A stretch of 64,000 nt of DNA from Myxocyprinus asiaticus. Taxonomy: Eukaryota > Chordata > Actinopteri > Cypriniformes > Catostomidae. Of this stretch, positions 21,558 to 35,200 are shown one piece after another (position 1 is the first letter of the stretch; each line of letters begins with the position of its first letter). The DNA is taken from positions 36,657,831 through 36,721,830 of the forward strand of contig NC_059368.1 in assembly GCF_019703515.2 (NCBI RefSeq). The letters are read 5' to 3'. A program made the position numbers and the translations under genes. The notes beneath the pieces are model-generated. The model did not search any database and was not told the DNA's origin. It saw only the letters and a program-made list of their open reading frames with translations.

Positions 21558-22318
21558 TTAACATAGTTCTTAAAATTCTATTCAAATCCTAGTAATTAAA
21601 TTTATCACTTATTTATCATTTATCATGTTGATTTAATTTCATGAGGAGGAAATATATTCTCTTATTATTTAGATTGAGAATTTACATGTATGTTAATGAA
21701 TTGATTAAACCGAATTATCTGAATAAAAGAATGACTTTTTAGGAATAATTTTGATGTGTTTAGAACAAAGCCCCCATAAATATAAAAATGCTCCTAAAAA
21801 ATCCAAATCCAGGCTGGGAATTATTTCCCCTTTATAAGTTCATTTCTGATGCTGTATCAGAGGTCATTGTTTGTTTACAGCCAATATTGAATAAAAAGGT
21901 GGGCACACTGTACAGATGTGGATGAATAGCTGTAATATCACAAGTTTTATGCAATGCACAAGTAAAAAAAGAGATTATTATTTTATATGAATCCTTTTTC
22001 TTGATTGTATCATTTGCATAACCTGACATGTTCTTAAATTTTTAATAAAAATAAAAAGTAAATAAATTTCTAACTGAAATCAAAGTGTATACTGGTACTT
22101 TTACTGGTGTTTTATGACAGATTATTGCTGACTGTAAAAGGACATTTTCCATCATTGTGCTATATTCAACGCTGAAAATACAATCGGGATCATTGTGATT
22201 TTTAGATGCCTAACATGCGAAAATTATTCTTAGAAATTACTTTAACCTAGTGATGTGAAATAATGGTTCGACCTTAAGAAAAATGCATCTCCTGAAACCA
22301 GTTTTATTTAGTCTTGTC
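21557..22318. other. Non-coding spacer between fut9 and ufl1
   Basis: AT-rich, no open frame or repeat family recognised. Confidence 0.5.
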
Positions 22319-23044
22319 TTAACCCTTGTGCATCAGCTCAAAAAAGTTACTTAGGTGTTCTTAGAGGACAAAAATGTCTGCATCAAAAAACTGCCATAAT
22401 AATATTATATAGTAATATTATTTTCCACATTTAGTTACTTTTTTAACCAACATCAGTCCTGATCATAACTACCAAATATTCATTAATTTTGAGGATTTTA
22501 ATCCTATAAATGTCAGTTTGTTTACATAATGCCACTGTTGTTTTTTACACACACACACACACAAACACAAATTTCTCAATACACACATACAAAACACGCT
22601 CTGACATCCATACCAACACACCCACACAATTTTAGCTGTATGGCCTGCAGTGCTCTATAATTCAGCAAACAGAAAATAGGAAAAAAGCATGTACATGCTC
22701 CATAGGCTAAACATGAGAAAAATGGCGCCATCTGGTGAAAATAATTTATATTTTGAATCCATGGCTCTGGAATGAAAGCATAATATCATAGAATTCATGA
22801 ATTCACTGGGATCAAATATTGCAGTTTTAATGGGTTTCAGTGGAGACATTTTTGTCCTGAAGGTCCTGAGTGTAACTATTTTGTGTACACAGTGTATTAT
22901 AGATGTATTACAGGAACTGAGGTTGAAATATAAAAATTTCCCCAAAAATACACACCTTTGGCAAAATTTCACCCAGCCAAAATGGTCGAAAAAACAAAAA
23001 TGAAAAAGACAAAAATGTCCCTAAGGTCGCACAAGTGTTAAGGG
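22319..23044. mobile_element. Non-autonomous element with 'ttaacccttgtgc' ends, abutting the ufl1 promoter
   Basis: The left end, ttaacccttgtgcatcagct, and the right end, cgcacaagtgttaaggg, are inverted. The interior holds a short (ac)n run near 22550 and non-coding sequence. Its right edge lies 164 bp upstream of the ufl1 start codon, so the native ufl1 promoter and leader must fit in 23045-23208 or use the element. Confidence 0.6.
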
Positions 23045-23208
23045 AAACGCGTTTCAACACACGACACCGTTTGTCCCTTTCGGGTTTTCGTCTGACGTTT
23101 ACGGAAGGTTGTCGTGCGTTTGGCCTGACAGCACAGCTGCTGTTTCAGTGTGGGATTATTTCACTCTAATTTATACATGAATATTAAATTCAATAAATAG
23201 GAGAAGTC
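23045..23208 (+). promoter_or_regulatory. Likely ufl1 promoter / 5' UTR
   Basis: A short stretch richer in CG than its surroundings (aaacgcgtttcaacacacga, gtttacggaaggttgtcgtg) lies between the MITE and the ATG. No TATA box is placed clearly. Assignment is by position only. Confidence 0.35.
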
Positions 23209-26200
23209 ATGGCAGCCGATTGGGAGGAAATCAGGCGTCTAGCTGCGGACTTTCAGAGAGCTCAGTTTGCAGACACTGTGCAAAGGTAGATATATTATTA
23301 TTATTACTGTTATTATTACTGTTATTATTATAAATCATTTTGTTCAAAAACTAAGCAAAATCATGTAAATTCCCTTACAAAAAAGTACCTCAGTATTACA
23401 GTCTAATATCATTGTTTACCATGGTAACACCACGGTATTATTTTTAGTGTTGTAGAGCAAGCAATAGCTGGATACTTCACACCTTCACTAGTCCGTTTAA
23501 AACAGTCATGCGATGTGACAAATTTGTATTTATTTATTTTTAAGTACAAGTTCCATGTAGTCTCTCAAATAATGAGGTAATAAAAGTTGCATGCATAATA
23601 TTTATGAAATTATTAGCAAAATGTTATTTATAATAGTTTTAGGTTTTCATATGTACAGAGTTCAGTGGACCAAGTACAATGAAATTCCCAACAAATTACA
23701 TAATATAACAAATATGTAATGGGATTTTTTAAATGTAACATATAATATAAAAGTAGCACCTGTGCAAGATTTTAGCTAAACATTTATATGAATGCGTACG
23801 TTTTGCATAATGTGTAATAAGCATGTCAAACTGCAGTCAATATCATCTTCCCAAAAGTATTTCATGTCAACTACCAATTATATAAGCACTATGATATTAC
23901 CATCTGATACCATGGTACCACCACAGTATTTTTGTAAAGGCTGCAGTGCAACACCTGCTATGATCAGGTAGCTTAGATGTGCATTTCCTATTAAATTGAG
24001 TTAGGTTAGAAAAAAATAGAAAATAAGAGTAGATTCACTCCCTTTTGGAGCTTGACACCCCATGAACACCATTCACTTTCATTATATGGCAAAAAGAAAA
24101 GACTTAAAATTTTGACTTAAATATATATTTATTTAGTGTTTCAAGGAAGAAAGATAGTCTTATGAGTTTGGAAGGAGATTAAGGTGAGCAAATAATGGCA
24201 GAATTGGCTGCATCCGAATATGCATACTTCCCTACTATGTAGTAGAGGTAGCCTGATAGTGGACTTAGCCCGATAACTAAGGTGGTGGAAAAGGCAGATA
24301 ACCAATTAATCGACCAATAGTTTTAAAATTGATTTAAAGAATGTTAAAAAAGATTCTTAGGCACAGACACAGAGGCTATAAGAGTCCAAAATTAATTAAA
24401 TCCCAGATACAGTTTATGGTGTAACCAAAATCCCAATAATAAACAGAAGGGGAAAAAAATATTTGGTGCATTGCCAACTGTAAACAAGCCCAAAATACAC
24501 CAGGGACTTTTATTTTGAAATGCCGTAGACTTGGCTCCGTTACAGTGCACTATATGTTTTTACTAAATTAAGCTTTTTATAGCCTCTATATTCACCAGAT
24601 GAGGGTTTTGTAAATATACAGCAATTAGCTACAACATTAAAACTACCTGCCTAATATTGTGTAGGTCCCCCTCGTGCCGCAAAAGCAGTGCCAACCCATA
24701 TTCTTCTCACCACAGTTGTACAAAGCGGTTATCTGAGTTACCGTAGACTTTGTCAGTTCGAACCAGTCTGGCCATTCTCCATTGACCTCTCTCATCAACA
24801 AGGCGTTTCCATCCGCAGAACTGCCCCTCATTGGATGTTTTTTTTTTTTGGCACCATTCGGAGTAAATTCTAGAGACTGTTGTGTGTGAAAATCCCAGGA
24901 GATCAGCAGTTACAGAAATACTCAAACCAGCCCATCTAACACCAACGATCATGCCACGCTCCAAATCACTGGGATCAAATGTTTTCCGATTCTGATGGTT
25001 AATATGAACTTTGACTGAAGCTCATGACCCGTATCTGAATGATTTTATGCACTGCAGCCACACGATTGGCTGATTAGATAATCACATGGATGATGGTTGG
25101 TGCCAGATGGGCTGGTTTGAGTATTTCTGTAACTGCTGATCTCCTGGGATTTTCACACACAACAGTCTCTAGAATTTACTCCGAATGGTGCCAAAAACAA
25201 AAAACATCCAGTGAGGGCAGTTCTGTGGACAGAAATGCCTTGTTGATGAGAGAGGTCAACAGAGAATGGCCAGACTGGTTCGAACTAACAAAGTCCACGG
25301 TAACTCAGATAACCGCTCTGTACAATTGTGCTGAGAAGAATATGGGTTGGCACTATTGGAATGCTATTCTGAGGTGCTGATTGGTGCTGTTTTGGCAGCA
25401 TGAGGGGGACCTACACAATATTAGGCAGGTGGTTTTAATGTTGTGGCTGATCGGTGTATATATTTCACCAGGAATAAGGTTTTTATTATTATTCACGAGC
25501 TATACATTTATGTATGTGCATACACACAATTTATGCACTGAGTGGGCACGTTTCCATATAGTCGCATTTTTCTTTGCATGCCTTTAATTTTATAATTCAG
25601 AACACTTGATTATCTAATCGAAGTAACAAGATATGCATTGAAGTGAGAATAAAAATGTGGATCAATATTGAAAGATTTAGAGCAAATCCCCACAATGAGA
25701 GATTTGTAGAGTTTTTATTTCACCTCTAGAGGCCGCTGTTATACTGTTGAACCAAGCCGCTTTAACTACAATCCTTCAGCACCAGCCGCAAAGAAACATG
25801 GAGGAATTAAAGGGGGGGAACGGCATAGATTTTTACAGATAACCGATAGTTCCAAAAAGCATATATCGGCACGATTAATCAGTAAAACCAATATATCAGT
25901 CTATCTCAGTATGCGATTTTGGATGCAGCCGTTGAGTCACTTTAATTGTCTATGTGTTTAATTCAGGTTGTCTGAAAGGAACTGCATTGAGATAGTGGCC
26001 AAGCTGGTGGAGGATAAGAAGCTAGATGTGGTCCACACTCTGGATGGGAAGGAATATGTGACCCCAGCGCAGATCAGCCGAGAAATGCGAGATGAACTCT
26101 ACACGCATGGAGGTTGGTGATCACCACAAACATTGGGCACTTATTGAGCTGTTCAGACATGTGTATGCAGATGTGAACAGCTAACAGCTTTAATAAGTAC

Positions 26201-29200
26201 AGTGCAGTAAGTGTAAAGCCATGGGTACACTACAAGATTGAAGCTTGTTACCCTGCGTACCTTTAAAGATATTTAAAAGACATTTAAAGAATCTGACTTA
26301 AAAAGGATCTAACATTTCGCTTTATCTTGCCAGGGAGGATTAATGTTGTGGATCTTCAAAAGGTTGGTTTGACATATTACATAACATTTTGTAGATTCAA
26401 ATGCCTTTTTACAAAGGGGGTGGGGGGGGGGGATTTTTACATGAGTAGCCTTTTGAAGCGTTTGCAAAAGTTTTTTTTTAATATTCTTTATAGATCATCA
26501 ATGTTGATTTGGTCCACGTGGAGAGCCGAGCAAGTGAAATCGCCAAATCATACAAAGGCACGCAGCTAATACTGGGTCAACTGATAGACCAGTGAGTGGA
26601 CTGATACATGTTTTTAGGGTGTTTCTTAGTAGAAATTAGGTCAATATGTTTATAGAGTTTGTAGGTGGCTAATTACCATATAATTACATGTTATAAACTG
26701 GTCCTTAAAGTTTGTCAAAGATTGAACCATTGCGCCTTTCTCTGTCTGGTCTTTTCCTATCAAGACAATACTTGGATCGCCTTGCTGAGGAGGTGAATGA
26801 TAAACTACAGGAGGCCGGACAGGTGAACATTTCAGAGCTTTGCAAAATATATGATCTACCTGGGGATTTTCTTACTGAGGTGAGTCCAGTCTGCATGGAG
26901 TATTGGTGTTATGTACATTACCGGTCAAAAGTTTTGAAACACTTGACTGAAATGTTTCTCATGATCTTAAAAATCTTTTGATCTGAAGGCGTATGCTTAA
27001 ATGTTTTAAATTAGTTTTGTAGACAAAAATATAATTGTGCCACCATATTAATTTATTTCATTATAAAACAAACATTTAATAAAAAAAAAATACGTTTTTG
27101 AAATTGATGACTTGGACCAAATAATAAAGAAAAGCAACCAATAAGTGCCCAACATAGATGGGAACTCCTTCAATACTGTTTAACCCTCAGCGGTTAAAAT
27201 ATTAGATCAATTACTGTACTTCTAAAATATATCTTTAAAATATCACTAGTGAAATGATACTACACAGTATTTCCACCCAAGAAGGTTGACTGACAATGTG
27301 TTTACTGCCTACTCTAACATTTTAGTTTGTTCTCTACTAGGAGCTGAATAGGAGGCTAGGGAGAGTGATCCAAGGACAGATTGATCAGCACAACAGAGGA
27401 GTAATCTTTACACAAGCTTTCCTCTCCAGACACAAAGCTCGCATATGTGGCTTGTTCAGTGCCATCACAAGGTTAGCAACCCCAGAGCATTGCTCGCCCT
27501 CTTCACAATGAGCCAGATTATTAGAAACATTTAATACGGTGTTTACTGTAAGATGCTATGAATATAAACACATCTGCAAAATAACAAATAACCAATATAA
27601 AGCATTTTTAAATTGTTTGAACTCATGGCTAGGGTGTATTTAAGCATGGTAGCCACAATTCTCCAATTAGCAGCCACTGTTTCCTATTAATGACAATGTT
27701 ATCGGCCTGAGAATAACATATCTGAACTAATGCTTTTAACGCCTTTTTGAATCTTTAGAATTATTGTTTAGGAATATATGTTTCATGAGTTGGAATTTAA
27801 GAAATTAAGTAGCGTTCTGCACTTTGTTTTGTCTTCATGAATTTAGTTCAACTTGGAAGACATTTAAACGCCATTCTAACATTTGACTCACTCTTGCAGT
27901 ACATGTTGGCCATCAATATTATATAAACTATATTCCAGTTATAAAAATGCTAAATGTAATACATATCGTACATTTTAATTTGTCTTTCTTTCTCTTTTGT
28001 CTATAATGCTTGATTTCGTTGTGATTTGTTAATGGTTGTGATTTCTGTAGGCCTACGCAGATCAGCAACTTGATACATCTGTACGGTTTTCAGGAGAATC
28101 TGTTGTACTGTAAGTATTGCAGTTTACCTTCTTACATAGAAATTTCTTATTCATCTATTATGTGTATAGACTGCTTATTATGTGTGTTCTTACTCGTTTA
28201 TCAGCGGTGCTTGAGGAACTGGTGAACTGCGGCCGTTTGAAGTGCTCAGTGGTTGGAGGCAGGCAGGATAAAGCCATTTACATTCCTGACATCTACTCCA
28301 ATACCCAGAGCTCTTGGGTTGAGTCCTTCCTCAAACAGAATGGATATTTAGGTGTGTTCATCTTTTTATGTGCTCTACACCTGGATTTACAGCAGCAACT
28401 TTACGTAGTTTAAAGGGGTCATGAAATGCTATTTTTAATAATTTTATTATCTTCCTTGAGGTCCACTGATAATGTCAGAAAAGTTTGTTTGAACCAAAAC
28501 TGTCATAGTTTAATAATAAATGATAATTTTCGACCCTGTTTCTGGCCCTCTTTCTGAAACGCTCCGTTTTGGCCTTGGCGTCTCCTTATAACTTAATTGT
28601 AAACACCCACAGTTCTGATTTGCTAATATCGCGCAGCCCCTCAAAAACAGCCATATTTGAAACTCAATCGGAAGAGAATAAACAAGCTCTCCACAAAATT
28701 ATAAAACTAAATTTCAGGGTTTACACATAATGCACATCCAGCACATTGCATCCGAATATATTAAACTGTTCACTCAAGCACATCAGCACCATAAACTATC
28801 AAAGAGTCATGACATTTGAAATATTCATGAATGTAACTATTTACTCATGATTTTGCAGTCAAGTCCAAGTGTTTTTAACTGCCCCATCTTTCAGTAACGG
28901 TTCCTTTGCAAAGCTTGAGTTGTATTATGACATTCATAAGCAGTCCACGCTGATACTCGCACACACACAGTCCATAGCACAGTGAAACATGACGCAAACA
29001 CATAGGTGCACTGAAGCGCAGATCACCAGAAACGCATCCAAATGGTCAAAGATGTCCAGTAAGTGCTTGTTTACATAGACCAACAATTAAAAATAGTGCA
29101 GATGGGCGCAAGAACAGCGAGACGCAGAGCAGGATATATCAGTGGTTGTAACTTGACACCGTGTCTTTTAAAAGTGGTGCGATAAACATGACTATGGTCA

Positions 29201-32200
29201 AAGACGTCTGTCTAGTGCATGTTATATGCAAAAAAATAAAATAAAATAAAATAAATAAAATTCCAAATTGTCCAGATGGGTCCCCTTTGGTGTTCAGGAA
29301 TACTTGGTAACACTAGGACTGTCTCTCTCCCTTTCTGTTTATGATTTGAACTGTGCGCCAGTGGGCGGGGCCAAGGGTGCGATGACATGTTGTGGGGCAT
29401 GTAAATACATCTGAGCAATGATGTCACAAACACACAGTTTTCAAAATGAGACATTTCAAAAGTGTGAGAACTATAAATGCTCTTTTTAGACTGGGGAGGA
29501 AGTTCTGAAATTTACAGTATGTTTTTATAGTACAGTTGTCTCTTATTCGTCTAAATATCAAGAGAAATCAAAGGATTTTTCATTTCATGACCCCTTTAAG
29601 TAGTTCATGGCCAGTCTGTTTTTTAAAACAGGCACTAATTTCAAAGACAGTTTCCACATTTGACTTGAAATAGCTAAAAATAAAACAATATGAATTGATG
29701 ATTTTATGTTTATGGACAAATTCTGTGTTCTGTATTTGTTCAAATGATAATCTTGAATAGCCTTTTTCTTTGAAGACTGTAATAGTGAGTTCATGTCATG
29801 TCGGAATTACTGTAATTCATTATTTTTAAAATTCTTGGGGCTGCAGGAGCACTTGCTGCTTTTGCATTGTAAAATTTGTAGTTGAATTAATTACATGATA
29901 TCCTGAATAATAAAAATTAATTGCAATTAATTTTATATAATTATTTGTTGAGAGAGACTCCCAAATAAGAATAATTCTATATATAATGATTAAATACATA
30001 TAAATAGTTACTGGTATATTAAAATTATTATAAATAAAATATATATTATACTGTATAAAATAATTCAGATAATTAAAATGCATTACATTATTGAAGCAGA
30101 CGAGTAAAGCATTGATAAGGCAATATGTTGTTTATTTCCATATTACTGAACATAAGCCTATCATTGGCCTGCAGTCCACAGTAATCCATTTTGCATTTCA
30201 ATTCGTCAATCTGTCCGAGATAGATTTATTATAAGGGCTTTTCTTATGACAGAAAGCATGTACATATGCGTCAGACAGATGCTTTTGGAGTGTCTAATTT
30301 TAGTCAAACTGCTTTTTTAGGTTGCTGTGTTAAGACAAACTTAGTTCGAAACTTAGAAAAACACATCTCGAGATCCCTGCAATCAGAATTGCTCTCCGTC
30401 AGCTGTGTTTGAACAAGAACGCGTTCTCATCTTGTGTTATCGCCAGAGTCAAGCAAGACGAGTGTGGTTTGTTATCTGTACAGCTGCGTGTTGCCTGTAC
30501 AGTTGGAGTTTCACTTACTGCCCCCTGCTGAAAACAGGAGGGAATTCAAACTTGAATTGCTCCGATGGGAGAAGCATTCCATATTAAGGTGCGGGGACAT
30601 GATTAATTGTGTTAATTTTTTTTAATGTGTTATTTCTGATATTATTAATCGCACTAAATTAACATATTAAATCAACAGCTTTAATTTTTAAACAATTCTT
30701 TGTGTACTCCTTTGTATGCTTGAGTTAATGATTGTTTTATTTTTGACTTCTTGAATGTCGCAGTAAATTGAAAATAATTTGAAGTTAAAGCTTGCGGATA
30801 ACAAAATGTAAACAGAAAGTTAAAACAACTAGACCTTCCGCACTGCACTATGTCCACATTGCATTTGTAGTGTAAATGCTAAAGAAAACACCCGTCTGAC
30901 TGAAACATTTGGAAAAGCCCAAACATACAGTCCAAAAGTCTGAGATCACTAGTAAAACATTTTTCTAATTGAATACACTTCTTTCATTATAAATTGTATT
31001 ATCTACTTAGCAATTTGAGTGACAAGTTAAAAGAATGTTTCGGGTTCAATACAAGTTAAGCTCAATTGACAGCATTTGTAGCATAATATTGATTACCACA
31101 AAAATTAATTTAGACTCGTCCCTCCTTTTCTTAAAAAAAAAAGCAAAAATCTGGGTTACAGTGAGTGGAAGTAAATGGGGCCAATTTTTGTTGTTGTTAA
31201 AATACTAATTTTTTATAAGTTTAGCCACAAGATGTAAACAATATGTGCATGTTAACGGGATTGTAGTGTGATAAAATCACTTACTAAACTTTTCTGTGCC
31301 ATGAGAACTTCTTTGCCATGACAATGTCAACAAACCCTAAAACTCTAAAGTGATTGTAAAAATGACAATTCAAACAACTTTACAGCTCAAATAATACATG
31401 AGTTTTAACAGAAGAATAAATGTGAGTGCTTCCATAAAATTATAAGCTTCACACTTCTGCTTTTAAACCCTCCAAAAATTGGCCACATTTACTTCCGTTG
31501 TAAGCGCCTCATTGGAACCTCCATTTTTGCTTTTTTTTTTTTTTTTAAAGAAAAGGAGGGATGAGTTGAAATGAATTTTTCTGATAATCAACATGCCAAA
31601 AATACTGTCAATTGAACCCGGAATATTCCTTTAAAATAAAAAATTAACACTGGAGAATCTCCCCGAAAAAAGAATGATATGGTCAATAGGTCACAGGAGA
31701 CACATTTGAAATGTGTTTATATCAGGTCAAGAGGCCAATCTGTCTCGGCTAAGACAGATGCACCAAGTGTAAATGGGCCCAAGAGGCTGTAGGAAAAAGT
31801 AGATCAGACATTGATGATTGTAAGCTCTTCTCAGTCCAGTTGTGTCTTTTCTCCTGCAGAGTTTGAGGCGCTGACACGTTTGGGGATACCTGATCCAGTC
31901 AGTTACATAAAGAAGCGCTTTAAATCCCACAAGTTGCTTTTTCTCAAATCCGTGTGTGTTGGCAAAGCCATTTTAGATCAGTTGGAGGCTTCAGTGGAGG
32001 AGGCCATCAACTCAGCCGCTTGGGTCGACCTACAGGTAGATTCATGCAACATTTTGGTGCAGTGAATATATAATGAATCATTTCACAAAAATGTGATCAA
32101 AACTGTAGGCTAATTTCTTTCTGTTTTAATTCTAAGAATCTAATTTCTCTCTAATTATTCTATAGCCGATGCTGCCTAGCAGTCTGTCTGAGGAGGATAT

Positions 32201-35200
32201 AGGAATTCTGTTGAACGAGGTGATGAGGTCGATGAACATGCAGTCCAGCGCAAGGCTTCTCTCCACTGTCGTAGTCAGCGAAAAGTTCATCAGCGGATGC
32301 CTCGCTTTATTTGATGACATCATGCAGAAAAAAGCACAGAAGGTATCTTACAAGACAAAAATTAAGAGTCAGTTTATTGTAAAATCTCCCCATATACAGT
32401 ATAACAGGTCTGTACATGAGTAATAGTTAGGTATGTCATAAAATATCAATACATCGATTATTGATCGGCACGTTATTTTCTTGATATGTTTTTGAGGCAT
32501 CTATATATTAACATTTAAATCAGAAGCCTAATATGTGTGCTTTCCAATTCACTGTCAGTTGCCCTTCCGTTTAATGTAATCTGGTGTACTAGCTTTGGGA
32601 GACCACAGGGGGGTGATATAACATTTACTGTACTTAATACTGAAGGCGGTCGCACACCTCATTGCGGTTAGGACAAGGCACAGGTTTCACACAATAGGTG
32701 TGTCGATGCGATGCAGGAGGCAGTCCAGAGTTGTGAATGGAGTCACCATATACACAAAAGTTACAAAGGTTTTTGTACTTCTTCAAGAATGAACAAAGTG
32801 GCATTGATGAGTTTGCAGGTTAGTGCATGAGACTGGTGTAACTTGGAAACTGAACCATTAGAAATGTCAATGTTTATTATGCAATTTATCTGGATGTAGC
32901 CTTGAATAGGTTTCATTCAAGCTGGCGGCAGTGTGCGTACCTTCATAAAAAACGAGCCATGTCATCCAGACTCGTCCAGTATACGACTGCCTTTAAGTTA
33001 CTCTGCTGCTCACTTTTTTACCAAAGTTATGTTGAGAAATACAGTATGTATGAAGAGACCAAAAGTATTTTGCAGGGTTATTATAGTTTTGTAATTTTAA
33101 TTTTGTTTTAATTAATTATTTTTCATTTGTTCATTTTAATCATGGAACTTTAACTCTATTATTGTTAGTTTTAGTTTAGTTTGTTAGTTTTTATTTTAGT
33201 AGTTTTAGATTGCCAGAGTTTATGCATTTAGTGAAATCATTGAAATGTTTAATGTTGTTAAATTTCACAGGACTGTATAGTGTTATTTCCATCTATTGGT
33301 ATTTTCATGTTTAATGTATGCCGGAATCAAATGTTAATTTTCTATTAAAAATGAAAATGTATTTCTGATCATTTTTATTTTATTTTTATCTTGCCTTCAT
33401 GAAAATCCAATTCTTTATAAAAAAATTTTTTTTCATTAATACATTAGGAATACATTCAGGAAAAGTTTTGCACTGGCTGTTAAACACCTTCTTACTGCCA
33501 TTGGCCTACATAATCGGGGATGTGACCTGGTGCTCCTCCTACTTTGACGGCAACATCTTTTTCTGGATAATTTCTTCACTCAGTCAAGATTAGTCATGTG
33601 GCCATGACAAAATTCATCATAAAGTACAATAACAGATGGTAACTGGTGCATATTATGGCCACATAGCATTACCGCATTAATGCAGAATGTAAACATGACA
33701 AATTACACATTCTCCACAGCATAAGTCATCACTGAGTTGTTAAAACAGCTTCTTTTACAGACATCATGTGGATTATATTTATTAAATGAGGCATGCACCT
33801 TGTCATTGATAACACATTTTAATGTCATAATAGTTGATATTTAAATGTAGTCTGTTGTCAGGCCAGCGTGCATCTCATATTTAAATGCTCTTCTGAATGT
33901 TGGCCCCAGAGGTGTGGGCGATGTCCAAATGTTCACAAATAGTGAACCGCCGCTCAACGGTTTCAACCTTCTTTTTAGCTCTGAACGATGAACGAAGAAC
34001 TTTACCTTGATTAAATAGGAGCCTGGCCCTCGGCATACTCATAGATAAGTTCTTATCTTTAGCTTAGATCTAAAAAGAAGTTATAAACTGCTAAGCAACA
34101 AGACACTGTTTGCGAACATTTAGACACTGGCCATGCCGCCATGGGAGGCATTTAGAGGAGTATTTAAATATGAGGACGCTCAAGATGACATGTAAAACCT
34201 TAACTGGTGTGACATTAAAATGTGCTATCAGTGACCTCATGCCTCATTCTTTGAGTAGAATTCACATGAGATCTGTAAAAAAGGCTGTTTTAACCACTCG
34301 ATGATGATTAAAAGTAAGATATAAGCAGGAGATAATGTGTTATTTGTCGTGTTCACCTTTTGCATTCATGGAGCAAATGCCCTAACATGCTATATGCGGC
34401 CATAATGTGCCTTGATTATACTCTGTTATTGTAATTTATGATAAATTAAACAACTGCACAGATGGACGTATAAAAGAAGGTTAATGGGTAGAATACAGAC
34501 AAAAGAGGTATATCTCACTTTGGGCATATATGTAAATGGCTTTCGAATGCAGATGACACATGAGTGAAGCAGCATATCAAACAAACAGAGTGAATGGGCA
34601 CTTTATTTTTTTTAATTTTTTTTTATTTTTTTATTTTGCATTTAACAAGAATACTACATATATTATGAACACGGTGGTGGTCAAGCACAAGGTACGAGAA
34701 AGTGACAGTAAATATACATAACTTGAGTAAGTGCATAAGGGGATAGTTGTGAAATATGACTTTCTTTCTTCACCAGAACACATCTGAAGAAAAATAGAAA
34801 AATATCTATGCTCAGAAGGTCCTTAATGCAAGTGAATGGTGATCTGATTTTTGAATCTCTAAAAATCACAGACAGTCAGCATAAACGTCATCCATACGCC
34901 TCCAGCTGTTAAATTAACAGTCTTTAAAAGCGACACGATTGCTTTTGGTGTGAAAAAGATAAATATTTACATACTTTTTAAACTCTAAATCATGCTTCCG
35001 TTCTGCAGCGGTATGAATGTGTGACGTAATCGTGTTGGCATTTGAAACAAGCGAGAACTGTGGCACGTGAGTCACAGCCGGAAGAGCAGTGCTGTTTGCA
35101 AGTGAGTAGGAGGAACGCTGTACAGTAGCTTGTTTTGTGTTTTTGTTTAGATCTGTATTTATCTGTTTCTTTACTCACAACTGTGTGTTTGTGTGCTTAT

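Noticed and set aside
26712..26981. 89-residue ORF as a separate gene
   Set aside because: It is ufl1 exon 5 read with intron sequence on both sides.
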